NCBI RefSeq assembly: GCF_026241755.1
Contig: NZ_JAPJDA010000006.1
Coordinates: 103,410-149,806, forward strand
Reading direction: 5' to 3'
Length of the DNA stretch: 46,397 bases
Origin: Salinimicrobium profundisediminis
GTDB lineage: Bacteria > Bacteroidota > Bacteroidia > Flavobacteriales > Flavobacteriaceae
Below, piece after piece: positions 16,274-25,411 of this stretch. The translations under genes and the position numbers were made by a program. Numbering within the stretch: the first letter of the stretch is position 1; each line of letters opens with the position of its first letter. The notes under the pieces are model-generated. The model did not search any database. It had not been told where the DNA came from and worked only from the letters and a program-made list of their open reading frames with translations.

Positions 16274-18031
16274 TTACATTTCTTTTTCACTCAGTTGTTT
16301 TAAATAGAGCTCACGATAATAACCTTCAGCCTCAATGAGTTGCTGGTGAGAACCGCGTTGGGTGATCTCGCCGTCTTCGAGGATGATGATCTTATCGGCA
16401 TTTTTGACCGAGGAGATTCTATGGCTTACGATTATAGTGGTCTTGTTTTTACTGATTTTAAAAAGGTTATTGAGAATTTCTTCTTCTGTCTCTGTGTCTA
16501 CTGCGGAAAGGGAATCGTCAAAAAGAAGGATTTTTGGATCGTGAACAATAGCCCGGGCGATAGAAACGCGCTGCTTTTGTCCTCCAGAAAGGGTGATTCC
16601 GCGTTCTCCCAATACGGTGTCGTAGCCTTTGCTGAAGCCTTCAATATTCTTGTGAACCGCGGCATTTTTAGCAGCTGCTATGATCTCTTCTTCAGTAGCA
16701 TCGGCCTTACCAAATTTGATGTTGCTCCTTATCGAATCACTGAACAAAAAGGCATCCTGCGGCACATAACCAATGCTTTTTCGCAGCTCCCTGAGGTTCA
16801 TGTTCTGTATGTTTTTTCCGTCTATGGTGATCTCCCCTTTCTCTACGTCATAAAGCCGACCAATAAGCTCCAGGATGGTAGATTTACCCGATCCTGTTTT
16901 TCCTATAATGGCCAGGGTTTCTCCACTTTCCACCTCAAAAGTGACATTTTTGAGGGCTGTGATGTTGGTGTCTTCATAGGTGAAAGTGACATTTTTAAAG
17001 GCAATGGCACCCTGCACGTCTTCGGGTTCATGAGACGGGTTTTGTATTTGTGGTTCCTCGTTCAAGAACTCGTTGATCCTTTTTTGAGAAGCTGCGGCCT
17101 GTTGCACAATAGAGGTGACCCACCCTACGGTGGCAACGGGCCAGGTAAGCATATTCACGTAAAGCAGAAATTCTACGATCACTCCCAGCTCTTCAATTTC
17201 ACCATTGATGAATTTTTTCCCACCTATATAGATCACCAGGATATTACTGGCGCCTATAAGAAGAACCATGAGGGGAAAGAAGAAGGCCTGCACTTTTACC
17301 AGGTCAATATTCTTTTCTTTATTCTCATTTGAGAGGGTGACAAATGAGCTGTTGGTTTGAGGTTCGAGTCCGTAGGATTTTATTACTGAAATTCCGCTGA
17401 AACTTTCCTGCGTAAAGGTGTTGAGCTTTGATAAATACTGCTGTACAATGGTGCTGCGTTTGTTAATGGCAACACTTAGCTTATAGATGGCAAAAGAAAG
17501 TATGGGCAGGGGAGTGATCACGTAAAGGGTAAGCTCTGGGGCCTGTAGGAACATGTACGGGATCACCACAATAAAAAGGATCCCGGTTTGCACGCTGTAC
17601 ATAAATGCAGGGCCGGCATACATTCTCACCTTGGAGACGTCTTCACTTATCCTGTTCATTAGGTCTCCTGTGCGATTCTTTTTGTAAAAATTAAGGGAAA
17701 GGTCCTGGTACTTTCTGTACACCTCATTCTTCAGGTCGTATTCAATATGCCTGGAAACCACAATAATGGCCTGCCTCATAAGAAAAGTGAACAGCGCTGC
17801 CATTAAGGTTGCCCCCAGAATAAGAAGAATGTTGTTCATGAGCTCGGTACGCAATACAGCTTCCGAAGTAATATCGCCATTCACATATTCTTCAATGGCA
17901 GTAGTAGATTCCCCAATAAAGCGGGGGGTGAGAATAGCAAAGACGCGCGCCAGGATGGTAATAAAGATCCCAACGATGAGGTGCCATTTGTATTTGTAAA
18001 AGTATTTATTTAAATGTTTCAGTTCTTTCAT
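16274..18031 (-). CDS. ABC exporter half-transporter (MsbA/MdlA/YheI type)
   Basis: A 585-residue fused membrane-ATPase half exporter. Six membrane helices occupy about 18-310; the nucleotide domain has Walker A GKTGSGKST at 377-385, signature LSGGQ at 481-485, Walker B ILLFDD at 501-506 and the H-loop in SHR (H538). The residue after the Walker B aspartate is Asp (D506), not the catalytic Glu. This substitution is known in one partner of heterodimeric exporters, but no partner gene is adjacent. The substrate is unknown; lipids or drugs are usual for the class. Confidence 0.9.
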   Translation of the reverse strand: MKELKHLNKYFYKYKWHLIVGIFITILARVFAILTPRFIGESTTAIEEYVNGDITSEAVLRTELMNNILLILGATLMAALFTFLMRQAIIVVSRHIEYDLKNEVYRKYQDLSLNFYKKNRTGDLMNRISEDVSKVRMYAGPAFMYSVQTGILFIVVIPYMFLQAPELTLYVITPLPILSFAIYKLSVAINKRSTIVQQYLSKLNTFTQESFSGISVIKSYGLEPQTNSSFVTLSNENKEKNIDLVKVQAFFFPLMVLLIGASNILVIYIGGKKFINGEIEELGVIVEFLLYVNMLTWPVATVGWVTSIVQQAAASQKRINEFLNEEPQIQNPSHEPEDVQGAIAFKNVTFTYEDTNITALKNVTFEVESGETLAIIGKTGSGKSTILELIGRLYDVEKGEITIDGKNIQNMNLRELRKSIGYVPQDAFLFSDSIRSNIKFGKADATEEEIIAAAKNAAVHKNIEGFSKGYDTVLGERGITLSGGQKQRVSIARAIVHDPKILLFDDSLSAVDTETEEEILNNLFKISKNKTTIIVSHRISSVKNADKIIILEDGEITQRGSHQQLIEAEGYYRELYLKQLSEKEM

Positions 18032-18103
18032 AGGGTTGCACCGGCTGAATTTTCATTTTTACATTTTTGTTGAAGAACAAGGTTGCTAAAATGAAATATT
18101 ATT

Positions 18104-18111
18104 TATTTTTG
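18104..18111 (+). promoter_or_regulatory. Promoter box for leucine dehydrogenase
   Basis: TATTTTTG matches TAnnTTTG, 47 bases before the ATG at 18159. Confidence 0.5.
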
Positions 18112-18158
18112 CTGCGAAATATTTCGAATAATGAAATTCATTCTAAATTACTAAACTA

Positions 18159-19256
18159 ATGAAAGTGGATGTTCTAAAGGCAAATGAACTTAAAAAAGCC
18201 GCTCCGGTCTTTGGGCAGCTTTCCTTTGATGACCATGAACAAGTGGTTTTTTGCAACGACAAAGATACAGGTTTAAAGGCAATAATTGGAATTCACAATA
18301 CAGTTTTGGGCCCTGCTCTTGGTGGTACCCGTATGTGGAATTACAGCAGTGAATGGGAAGCTCTTAATGATGTACTTCGTCTTTCACGAGGCATGACCTT
18401 TAAAAGTGCGGTTACCGGGTTAAACCTTGGTGGCGGTAAAGCTGTAATTATTGGAGATGCTAAAACAGAGAAAACTCCCGAGTTGATGCGGAAGTTTGGA
18501 GAATTTGTAAATTCTTTAGGCGGAAAATACATCACTGCCGAAGATGTGGGTATGGAAACTGCCGACATGGATACCGTACGCGAGGTGACCCCTTATGTTA
18601 CAGGTATTTCTGAAGCTAAAGGTGGTGCAGGTAATCCTTCTCCTGTAACAGCTTATGGCGTTTACATGGGGATGAAAGCCGCGGCAAAATTTAGATATGG
18701 AAGCGATGATTTACAGGGAAGATCTGTTCTTGTACAGGGGATAGGCCATGTAGGTGAAGCCTTGGTTGATTATCTGGCTAAAGAAGGTGCAAATGTGGTT
18801 ATAAGTGATATTAATCAGCAAAAATTAACTGAAGTTCGGGATCGCTATAATGCAACCATCTATGGTGGTGATGATGTGTATGGTGCAGACGTTGATATCT
18901 ACGCCCCCTGTGCCCTGGGAGCTACAATAAATGACCAGACTATTGACAGGTTCAAAGCCTCAATTATTGCAGGAGCTGCTAATAACCAATTGGCTAGTGA
19001 TGTAAAGCACGGGCATATTCTTAGGGAAAAAGGGATTGTATATGCGCCCGATTTTCTTATCAATGCCGGTGGGATCATCAATGTTTATGCTGAACTGGAA
19101 GGCTACGGAAGAAAAGAGATCATGGAGAAGACGCAGAACATCTACAATACCACGCTTGAGATCCTTAATGCGGCTGAAGCTGAAGGAATATCTACCCATG
19201 AAGCTGCCCTTAAGGTGGCACAACAAAGAATCACCGACAGAAAAAATCGCAAATAA
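18159..19256 (+). CDS. Leucine/branched-chain amino acid dehydrogenase
   Basis: The enzyme reversibly deaminates leucine, valine or isoleucine to the oxo acid with NAD. It has 365 residues of the Glu/Leu/Phe/Val dehydrogenase family: GPALGGTRMW (54-60), the substrate-binding K82 in MTFKSA, catalytic K94 in LGGGKAVI, and a Rossmann fold with VQGIGHVG near 195. It feeds branched-chain degradation or precursors of iso-fatty acids, which are abundant in Bacteroidota membranes. It is followed by a strong hairpin and a separate operon. Confidence 0.93.
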   Translation: MKVDVLKANELKKAAPVFGQLSFDDHEQVVFCNDKDTGLKAIIGIHNTVLGPALGGTRMWNYSSEWEALNDVLRLSRGMTFKSAVTGLNLGGGKAVIIGDAKTEKTPELMRKFGEFVNSLGGKYITAEDVGMETADMDTVREVTPYVTGISEAKGGAGNPSPVTAYGVYMGMKAAAKFRYGSDDLQGRSVLVQGIGHVGEALVDYLAKEGANVVISDINQQKLTEVRDRYNATIYGGDDVYGADVDIYAPCALGATINDQTIDRFKASIIAGAANNQLASDVKHGHILREKGIVYAPDFLINAGGIINVYAELEGYGRKEIMEKTQNIYNTTLEILNAAEAEGISTHEAALKVAQQRITDRKNRK

Positions 19257-19281
19257 GCCACGGGATTTTTTAATTTAATAG

Positions 19282-19289
19282 TATTTTTG
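19282..19289 (+). promoter_or_regulatory. Possible promoter box ahead of nusB, before a terminator
   Basis: TATTTTTG matches TAnnTTTG but lies directly upstream of the hairpin at 19292-19326. If used, transcripts for nusB would start within or just before that hairpin. Confidence 0.35.
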
Positions 19290-19291
19290 CC

Positions 19292-19326
19292 GGGCGAAAG
19301 GGAAAAACCTTTCGCCCTAATTTTTT
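19292..19326 (+). terminator. Terminator after leucine dehydrogenase / possible nusB leader attenuator
   Basis: A perfect 10-bp stem (GGGCGAAAGG with CCTTTCGCCC) and a six-base loop are followed by TAATTTTTT. It lies 36 bp after the dehydrogenase stop and 18 bp before the nusB ATG. Confidence 0.88.
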
Positions 19327-19343
19327 AAAGTTCTTTTACAGCT

Positions 19344-20282
19344 ATGTTGACCAGAAGACATATCAGGGTTAAAGTAATGCAGTCTCTGTACGCCTATTCC
19401 CAGAGTGAAAATGATAACCTGAAGGCAGAGGAGAAATTCCTGCTCAAGAGTATGGATGAGATGTATGATCTATATCTTTTACTACTAGATTTAATCGTTG
19501 AAATTAAAGATCATGCTGAGGATTACCTTGAAAAATCCCAGCAAAAACATTTGCCTTCTGAAGAAGATGTAGATCCCAACCGCAAGTTTGTCAACAATGA
19601 GTTGATCGCGCAGCTTAAGCAAAACAGGTCGCTGAACATAGAGCTGGAAACCCGCAAACTCAATAACTGGAAGAATGATGATGAGTACGTAGAAATTCTG
19701 TGGGCCGAGATTAGAAACAGTGATCGCTACAGAGAGTACATGACTACCCGTACTTCAAGTTTCAGGGAAGACAAAGAATTTGTAATTGCCATCTTTAGAG
19801 AGATCATTGCTCCCAACGAAAAACTTTACGATTACCTCGAAGATAAGAAGATCACGTGGGTAGATGATTTACCACTGGTGAACACAGCCATTGTAAAGAT
19901 GTTACAGAAGGCATCAGAAGGTAAAGACCAGGCCTTAACGAGACTTTTTAAAAGTTCAGATGATAAGGACTATGCCGTAGAGCTTTTTAGAAAAACTTTG
20001 CTTAATGATAGCAGCCTGGCTCAGGAAATGGAGGGAAAAACCCCCAACTGGGACAAGGAAAGGATTGCAGATTTAGATACCATTCTCATCAAAATGGCGA
20101 TCTGTGAATTTCTGAAATTTCCATCTATTCCTGTTAAGGTTACTATTAACGAATATTTAGAAGTAGCTAAAGAATACAGTACCCCTAAAAGCAGTATTTT
20201 TATTAACGGGGTACTTGACAAACTCTCTAAAGAGTACAGTGATAATAACAAGCTTAATAAAATGGGGAGAGGCCTTATGTAG
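19344..20282 (+). CDS. nusB: Transcription antitermination factor NusB (long Bacteroidota form)
   Basis: NusB binds boxA RNA with NusE/S10 in rRNA antitermination. The N-terminal helix RRHIRVKVMQSLYAYSQS and C-terminal block TILIKMAICEFLKFPSIPVKVTINEY are clearly NusB. At 312 residues it is more than twice the E. coli length; the extra ~150 residues, rich in Lys/Glu/Asp helices, lie between the two halves. This long form is usual in Flavobacteriia as far as I know. It starts the operon nusB-DUF1573-yajC. Confidence 0.93.
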   Translation: MLTRRHIRVKVMQSLYAYSQSENDNLKAEEKFLLKSMDEMYDLYLLLLDLIVEIKDHAEDYLEKSQQKHLPSEEDVDPNRKFVNNELIAQLKQNRSLNIELETRKLNNWKNDDEYVEILWAEIRNSDRYREYMTTRTSSFREDKEFVIAIFREIIAPNEKLYDYLEDKKITWVDDLPLVNTAIVKMLQKASEGKDQALTRLFKSSDDKDYAVELFRKTLLNDSSLAQEMEGKTPNWDKERIADLDTILIKMAICEFLKFPSIPVKVTINEYLEVAKEYSTPKSSIFINGVLDKLSKEYSDNNKLNKMGRGLM

Positions 20283-20331
20283 TCTTTCAAATTTTCTTAA
20301 TTTTATCCACTTTAACCATAAATTGTAAATC

Positions 20332-20784
20332 ATGAAAAAAGGAATTTTATTACTGGCATTGATTGCTGCGTTTAATTTTACTTCCTGTAAAGACAATGCA
20401 GCCGAAAAGGTACAGGCAGAGAACGTAGAAGAAGCAGCACTACGTGATTCACAGGATGTAGTCTATCCTAAACTTAGTTTCGAAAATACAGAACACGATT
20501 TTGGAACTATTGCACAGGGTACTAATGTTGAGCATACCTTTACATTTACCAACACCGGGAAAGCCCCACTTGTTATCACTAATGCTTCCAGCTCTTGTGG
20601 ATGTACAGTGCCTACCTGGACAAAAGAACCTATTGCTCCGGGAGAAACAGGAGAAATGGTAGTGAAGTTTAACGGTAGCGGACAAAACCAGGTTACCAAA
20701 ACAGTAAATATTACAGCTAATACCGAAACCGGGAAAGAGCAAATTAAAATTAAAGCTTTTGTAGAGCCTAAGGCCCAGTCTTAA
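20332..20784 (+). CDS. DUF1573 lipoprotein
   Basis: A 150-residue lipoprotein with signal peptide and lipobox (FNFTSC, Cys19). The DUF1573 domain has an Ig-like fold with HDFGTIAQGTNVEHTFTFTN and SSSCGCTVP. Proteins of this family are common in Bacteroidota envelopes and their role is unknown. It lies 49 bp after nusB and 28 bp before yajC, which fits one operon. Confidence 0.9.
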   Translation: MKKGILLLALIAAFNFTSCKDNAAEKVQAENVEEAALRDSQDVVYPKLSFENTEHDFGTIAQGTNVEHTFTFTNTGKAPLVITNASSSCGCTVPTWTKEPIAPGETGEMVVKFNGSGQNQVTKTVNITANTETGKEQIKIKAFVEPKAQS

Positions 20785-20812
20785 GCAAAAATAAGAGCAA
20801 CAATACCACCCT

Positions 20813-21106
20813 ATGGATCAATTAGCCCAGTTTGCCCCAATTATTTTAATGTTTATCGTGGTGTATTTTTTTATGATACGCCCTCAAATGAACCGTGCCA
20901 AGAAAGAAAAACAATTCTCCTCCGAAATTAAAAGAGGGGACAGGATTGTTACCAAAAGCGGAATGCACGGTAAAATAGTTGATTTTAGCGATAAACTCAA
21001 TGCAGTAATTATAGAAACCGGAGCCGGAAAAATCACTTTTGACAGATCTTCCATTTCAATGGAAATGAGCCAGAAGTTAAACGAACCGGTGAAGGAAACA
21101 AAATAG
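20813..21106 (+). CDS. yajC: Preprotein translocase subunit YajC
   Basis: A 97-residue single-pass membrane protein associated with SecDF. The N-terminal helix (FAPIILMFIVVYFFMIRPQ) is followed by the conserved RIVTKSGMHGKIVDF cytoplasmic domain. It is the last gene of nusB-DUF1573-yajC and ends at a very strong palindromic terminator. Confidence 0.95.
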   Translation: MDQLAQFAPIILMFIVVYFFMIRPQMNRAKKEKQFSSEIKRGDRIVTKSGMHGKIVDFSDKLNAVIIETGAGKITFDRSSISMEMSQKLNEPVKETK

Positions 21107-21126
21107 TTCCTTTAAGGAATTAATTA

Positions 21127-21160
21127 AAAAAGGTCCTGCGCAGCTGCGCAGGACCTTTTT
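21127..21160. terminator. Terminator after yajC
   Basis: A perfect palindrome with 17-bp arms (AAAAAGGTCCTGCGCAG and its mirror) and no unpaired centre, flanked by A and T runs so that it can work on both strands. Confidence 0.92.
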
Positions 21161-21416
21161 GTTGGAACAAACTCATCAATTGAACCTTGTCCTTCGTCCT
21201 CAAATAGCTGGTCTCGAAGAGCTTACTTAAGAGAACGCGTGGAGCCAGGGTGGAGAAAAGAACTGTGTTGTAGTTTATACCGGATAGATCTCACCTTCCA
21301 AAAATGCCATTCTCACTGGTTATTTTGGAAATAGATGGCGGGTAACATTTTCAGGATAAACAGGAGCCTTCAGGAGGTGCTGAAGATAAAATATTCCGAA
21401 AGTGGCAGGAACAAAA
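21161..21416. other. Intergenic stretch with no recognised gene
   Basis: No credible reading frame, RNA or promoter is visible. The only recognisable element is an AAAAATGCCATT half motif at about 21299-21311, similar to the gene-end motif seen elsewhere. Confidence 0.5.
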
Positions 21417-21494
21417 AAGGCTGTCTTAAAAACTACGCAACGTTATTGTGAATGAAATTCAGCTTAACGAAAAATAGTGTTTTAAGACAGCCTT
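21417..21494. repeat. Long-loop inverted repeat (GGCTGTCTT type)
   Basis: Perfect 15-bp arms, AAGGCTGTCTTAAAA (21417-21431) and its reverse complement (21480-21494), enclose 48 bases. It lies between the convergent yajC and DUF4369 genes. Related structures occur at 25412-25527 and 32900-32978. It could be a terminator or a MITE-like element. Confidence 0.8.
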
Positions 21495-21513
21495 ATATAT
21501 TGATTAAAAAGTA

Positions 21514-22251
21514 CTATGCCTGCGAGGCCGTGTCTTCACTGGTAGCTTTTTCCTGTGCTTTACGTTCTTCCAGAAATTCCTCCAGGCTTTTTCCGTAGAG
21601 AGATCCTTTTACTTCAGGAGTAAGAGATTTATAAATAGTGTCCAGGTATTTTATGTTGGCATCATAGACTTCAGAAATAGCAAGATAAGGTGCTATTTCA
21701 AGGTCTTTATTGTTTAGGGCAAAGTTCACGGTAAAAAGATATCTCCTTCTTAGCAGCTTATCATATTCAGCGTTGGCCGAGTCGAGTGACTGGGCGTTCT
21801 CTTCCTGTTGGGCTGTTATACTTTGCTGGATAAGTTCAAGGTTGCGCGTGTTGAACCTGTTCATCATAGATTGGTACTCCATAAGTTTCTTTTGATTCTC
21901 AGATCCTTCCACTATAGCATCCTTTTCAAACTGCTTAAGCGTGGTATTGATGATCATTTCTCCCGGTTCAGCAAAAAACATCACCCGGTCATCATAAATA
22001 TTGTTATCTTTTTTATTGAGGTAGAGGTACAGGATTTGCGGACTTTCAATAGAGGCTTCAAAAGAGAAAGTCTCATTTCCCTTTACAACTACAGAGTCAA
22101 TGTTTACAAGACTGGTGTCTTCAACTTTTTGCAAATAGAGGGTTCCTTTCTTAAGTCCCTGAACTTTTCCTGTAATCTTAAGGTTTTTTTCTTCAGAAGA
22201 ACAGGCCGCCAATAGAAGGGTGGCGAGCACTAATAATGCCGTTTTTTTCAT
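21514..22251 (-). CDS. DUF4369-domain lipoprotein
   Basis: A 245-residue envelope lipoprotein (lipobox LLLAAC, Cys17) with an N-terminal DUF4369 beta domain (LKITGKVQGLKKGTLYLQKV) and a Glu/Gln-rich helical C-terminal half. In other Bacteroidota proteins this domain precedes a thioredoxin domain; here no thioredoxin fold or CxxC follows, so it is the domain alone with a helical tail. Function unknown. Confidence 0.85.
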   Translation of the reverse strand: MKKTALLVLATLLLAACSSEEKNLKITGKVQGLKKGTLYLQKVEDTSLVNIDSVVVKGNETFSFEASIESPQILYLYLNKKDNNIYDDRVMFFAEPGEMIINTTLKQFEKDAIVEGSENQKKLMEYQSMMNRFNTRNLELIQQSITAQQEENAQSLDSANAEYDKLLRRRYLFTVNFALNNKDLEIAPYLAISEVYDANIKYLDTIYKSLTPEVKGSLYGKSLEEFLEERKAQEKATSEDTASQA

Positions 22252-22305
22252 TTAAATTATGTGTAAAAAAGTGTGCGTAAATATCCTAAAAAAATCTTTT
22301 TAATC

Positions 22306-23571
22306 TTAGCTTCCGGCAGCAATCTGCATTAAAATTGTACTCAATATAGCGCCGTAAGTTCCCACTACATATCCAAACACAGCCAGCAATACCCCAACAG
22401 TGGCCAGTGAAGGATGAAAGGCTGCAGCAACAACCGGTGCAGATGCCGCCCCGCCCACGTTTGCCTGGCTTCCCACAGCAAGGAAGAAGTAGGGGGCTTT
22501 AATGAGTTTGGCCACAAGAATAAGTAAACCGGCATGAATCCCCATCCAGATAAGTCCTATCCCAATAAGTCCTGGGTTATCAAAGACCATGGTGAGGTCC
22601 ATTTTCATACCAATGGTAGCTACGAGAAAATATATAAAAACACTTCCCAGCTTACTGGCCCCGGCACCTTCATATTCTTTCGCCCTTGTAAAAGAAAGAA
22701 AGATTCCTACTGCAGTTGCAATAGAGATCATCCAGAAAAAGGAAGATGCAAAAGAAGATAATGCCGATTTATTATCCCGGAAAGCTTCAAAATTAGAAGA
22801 AAGAAAAGCCGAAATACCATCGGCACTCCAGTGAGCAAACCCAACAGCACCAAAAGCGAGGGCGAGCATGATCATAAGATCTGCGAGTGATGGGTTGCGG
22901 GTAACACTTTCGGCATAAGCGGTAACTTTTTTCTTCAGGTCTTGTATAGCCGAATTATCTGCACGAAGCCATTCATCAATCCTGTCACTTTTACCAATTC
23001 CCATGAGGAGAATCGCCATCCATAGATTGGCAACTACGATGTCTACCAGCACCATTCCGCCGTAAAGATCGGGGTTGTACTCAAAGATCTCGAGCATGGC
23101 AGCCTGGTTGGCACCACCACCAATCCAGCTTCCTGCAAGGGTTGAGAGTCCTCTCCAAACTGCATCGGGGCCCACACCTCCCACAGTTTCGGGCGAGAAG
23201 GTAGAGATGATAAGAATAGCAATAGGTCCGCCAATAATGATCCCAATGGTTCCTGTGAAAAACATGATGAGCGCTTTTGGCCCCAGGTTGAATATGGCTT
23301 TAAGATCTATACTCAAGGTCATTAATACCAGGGAAGCCGGTAGCAAATAGCGACTGGCTACAAAGTACAGGTTTGAAGTCTCGTCAGAAATTATGTTCAG
23401 CGAGTTTAGGATTGCCGGAATGAGGTAACACATCAACAACGCCGGTACTACTTTGTAGAATTTATACCAGAAACCTTCTTTTTTGGAAGAAGTGAAGAAT
23501 ACAAAACCAAGGGCCAGCATTAGTAGTCCTAACACAATAGCATCATTGGTAAAAAGGGGAAGATTGTCCAT
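22306..23571 (-). CDS. DUF819 family membrane protein
   Basis: A 421-residue polytopic inner-membrane protein with ten or more hydrophobic segments. The GSWIGGGANQAAM motif in the first half and AVGSQANVGGAASAPVVAAA in the second match the DUF819 (YjcL-like) family, whose inverted halves look like a transporter of the arsenite/sodium-bile-acid superfamily type. The substrate is unknown. It is followed by the DUF4369 gene (54 bp) and preceded by a HAD gene on the same strand. Confidence 0.88.
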   Translation of the reverse strand: MDNLPLFTNDAIVLGLLMLALGFVFFTSSKKEGFWYKFYKVVPALLMCYLIPAILNSLNIISDETSNLYFVASRYLLPASLVLMTLSIDLKAIFNLGPKALIMFFTGTIGIIIGGPIAILIISTFSPETVGGVGPDAVWRGLSTLAGSWIGGGANQAAMLEIFEYNPDLYGGMVLVDIVVANLWMAILLMGIGKSDRIDEWLRADNSAIQDLKKKVTAYAESVTRNPSLADLMIMLALAFGAVGFAHWSADGISAFLSSNFEAFRDNKSALSSFASSFFWMISIATAVGIFLSFTRAKEYEGAGASKLGSVFIYFLVATIGMKMDLTMVFDNPGLIGIGLIWMGIHAGLLILVAKLIKAPYFFLAVGSQANVGGAASAPVVAAAFHPSLATVGVLLAVFGYVVGTYGAILSTILMQIAAGS

Positions 23572-23622
23572 AAATTGCCTTTAAAAAGCGGCAAAATACG
23601 ACATTTAGAAGTGTCTTAAAAA

Positions 23623-24435
23623 TTAGTTAAGCTTAAAGAGCTGTTGTAAACTTTTGGCTACCCCATCTTCAGTATTGTGGTGAGTTACCTGCCTGGCAAT
23701 TTTTAAAATTTCGGGCCTTGCATTTCCTACTGCAATTCCCATTCCTGCAGCCTCAAGCATGTCAAAATCATTATAATTATCACCAAAAGCGATGGTTTCT
23801 TCCATTTCGTAATGAAAATGATGCTTCAGCAGATATTTTACAGCCGTAAGTTTAGAAACTTCATTGTTTGTCACTTCCAGATAAGTGTCTTTAGAACGGT
23901 ACAGGTGTAATTGATCCTTATACCTCTCAAAAAGGTGCTTTTCAACAGCATTTATTTTTTCTGCTGTGCCCATACACATAATTTTATGAGCCCCTGTTTC
24001 GCTGGGTTTCCAATCTTGAAGTACCTCGTGTGTGGGTTTAACCTGCGGAGTTACGCGGGTATTGTTTTCTTCTCTTTTGGCCCATTCATCCATTTGCGGT
24101 ACATACCAGTCTTTGTCATTGTAGAGGCTGAGATGACAATTTAAACTGCTGTTGAAGTGATGCAGGTCATTTATAATGCTCCACGGAATTTCTTTAGACT
24201 GCACAGGTTGCCCTTCTATATACATCAAAGCTCCGTTATAGCAAATAAGCGGTTGGTGAGAAATATTTAGCTCTTCCTGAAGGTGTGTCATTGCCTGGGG
24301 CATTCTGGAAGAAATAAGCACTACGGGCAGCTCTTTAGGGAGTTGACCAAAGACTTCTAAGGTGAGCTGTGATAGTTGCCGGTCTTTATTTAGAAGCGTA
24401 CCGTCAATATCTGAAAATATAATTTTATACTTCAT
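23623..24435 (-). CDS. HAD-superfamily phosphatase, Cof type
   Basis: A 270-residue Cof/YbiV-type sugar-phosphate or nucleotide phosphatase. Motif I is FSDIDGTLLN, motif II VLISSRM, the C2 cap occupies roughly 80-185, and the late motif is IAFGDNYNDFDMLEAAG. I take the ATG at 24435 because the 19 upstream codons of the open frame (from 24492) do not match the family. Substrate not predictable. Confidence 0.9.
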   Translation of the reverse strand: MKYKIIFSDIDGTLLNKDRQLSQLTLEVFGQLPKELPVVLISSRMPQAMTHLQEELNISHQPLICYNGALMYIEGQPVQSKEIPWSIINDLHHFNSSLNCHLSLYNDKDWYVPQMDEWAKREENNTRVTPQVKPTHEVLQDWKPSETGAHKIMCMGTAEKINAVEKHLFERYKDQLHLYRSKDTYLEVTNNEVSKLTAVKYLLKHHFHYEMEETIAFGDNYNDFDMLEAAGMGIAVGNARPEILKIARQVTHHNTEDGVAKSLQQLFKLN

Positions 24436-24610
24436 TTTGTAGATTGAAAGAGGGGCATAAAGCCAAAGGTGTACCTTCGGTAAAGGTAGCATTTCGGGCT
24501 TTTCTTTACAAGCCTGTTCAAAAATGGCAAATCGAGGCAGGATTTTTGAAGATGCTCCAAATAATGGGCCACCTTTTTCTATATTTACGCACCCAAAAAT
24601 TCAACTTTAT

Positions 24611-25390
24611 ATGAAAATTTATTTACTTGTTACAGCCTTTCTTTTTACCAGTTTTACTTTTGCGTCCGATAGTGATTGGGGCAGAACGGGGCACAGAGCT
24701 ACGGGTGAAGTAGCTGAACAACATTTATCCAAAAAAGCGAAGGCTAAGGTGCGGGAGCTCCTTGATGGTATGAACCTGGCTTTTGTATCTACTTTTGGTG
24801 ATGATATTAAGAGTGATCCGGCTTACCGCAAATACAGTCCGTGGCATTATGTAAATCTTGAACCCGGTGAGACAGCATATTCTGAAGAAAAAGCGAATCC
24901 AGATGGTGACCTGGTACATGGAATAAATACTGCTATTTCAGTTTTAAAAGATAAGAATGCCTCTAAGGAAGAAAAGGAATTCCACCTGAAGTTGCTTGTA
25001 CATTGGTTAGGTGATTTACATCAGCCTATGCATGCCGGGCGTGGTGAAGATAAAGGCGGAAACGATATACAGGTAAGATGGTTTGGAAGCGGTTCAAACC
25101 TTCACCGGGTATGGGATAGCGAAATGATCAACGACTTTGATATGAGCTATACCGAACTTGCCCACAATACAGATAAGCTTTCCAAAGAAGAAATCCAAAA
25201 GATCCAGAAAGGTTCTGTGCTTGACTGGATGTATGAATCAAAACAACTTGCCAATAGAGTTTACGACTCGGTTGAAGTAGGCGAAAAACTTGGATATAAG
25301 TATATGTATGAGTGGTTCCCTGTAGTTCATGATCAGGTTCAAAAAGGCGGAATTAGACTTGCAGCAATCCTGAACGAGATATATAAATAA
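24611..25390 (+). CDS. Secreted S1/P1-type zinc nuclease
   Basis: A 259-residue secreted nuclease with signal peptide (about 1-18). It cleaves single-stranded RNA/DNA using three zinc ions; the mature N-terminal Trp ligand fits SDWGRTGHR, and other ligands are in SPWHYVN, LLVHWLGDLHQPMHAG and GSNLHRVWDSE. The start at 24611 is directly before the signal peptide; the open frame continues 29 codons upstream without protein-like content. A TATATTTA promoter-like box lies about 25 bases upstream. It may scavenge phosphate or nucleosides. Confidence 0.93.
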   Translation: MKIYLLVTAFLFTSFTFASDSDWGRTGHRATGEVAEQHLSKKAKAKVRELLDGMNLAFVSTFGDDIKSDPAYRKYSPWHYVNLEPGETAYSEEKANPDGDLVHGINTAISVLKDKNASKEEKEFHLKLLVHWLGDLHQPMHAGRGEDKGGNDIQVRWFGSGSNLHRVWDSEMINDFDMSYTELAHNTDKLSKEEIQKIQKGSVLDWMYESKQLANRVYDSVEVGEKLGYKYMYEWFPVVHDQVQKGGIRLAAILNEIYK

Positions 25391-25411
25391 TACTTTGCCA
25401 CCGTAAAAGGG

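Noticed and set aside
16940-17000. Copies of the AAAAATGnCATTTTT-like motif inside the ABC exporter gene (also at about 13580, 34735 and 41631)
   Set aside because: Here the bases encode conserved residues (for example KNVTF, DIFDT and KNDIL), so coding constraint explains them; they were not counted in the gene-end motif.
16340-17332. 330-codon open frame on the plus strand
   Set aside because: It is antisense to the well-supported ABC exporter gene and its translation has no recognisable domain.
21170-21410. Possible decayed gene between yajC and the DUF4369 gene
   Set aside because: Reading all frames gave no stretch I could tie to a protein family, so no pseudogene is claimed.
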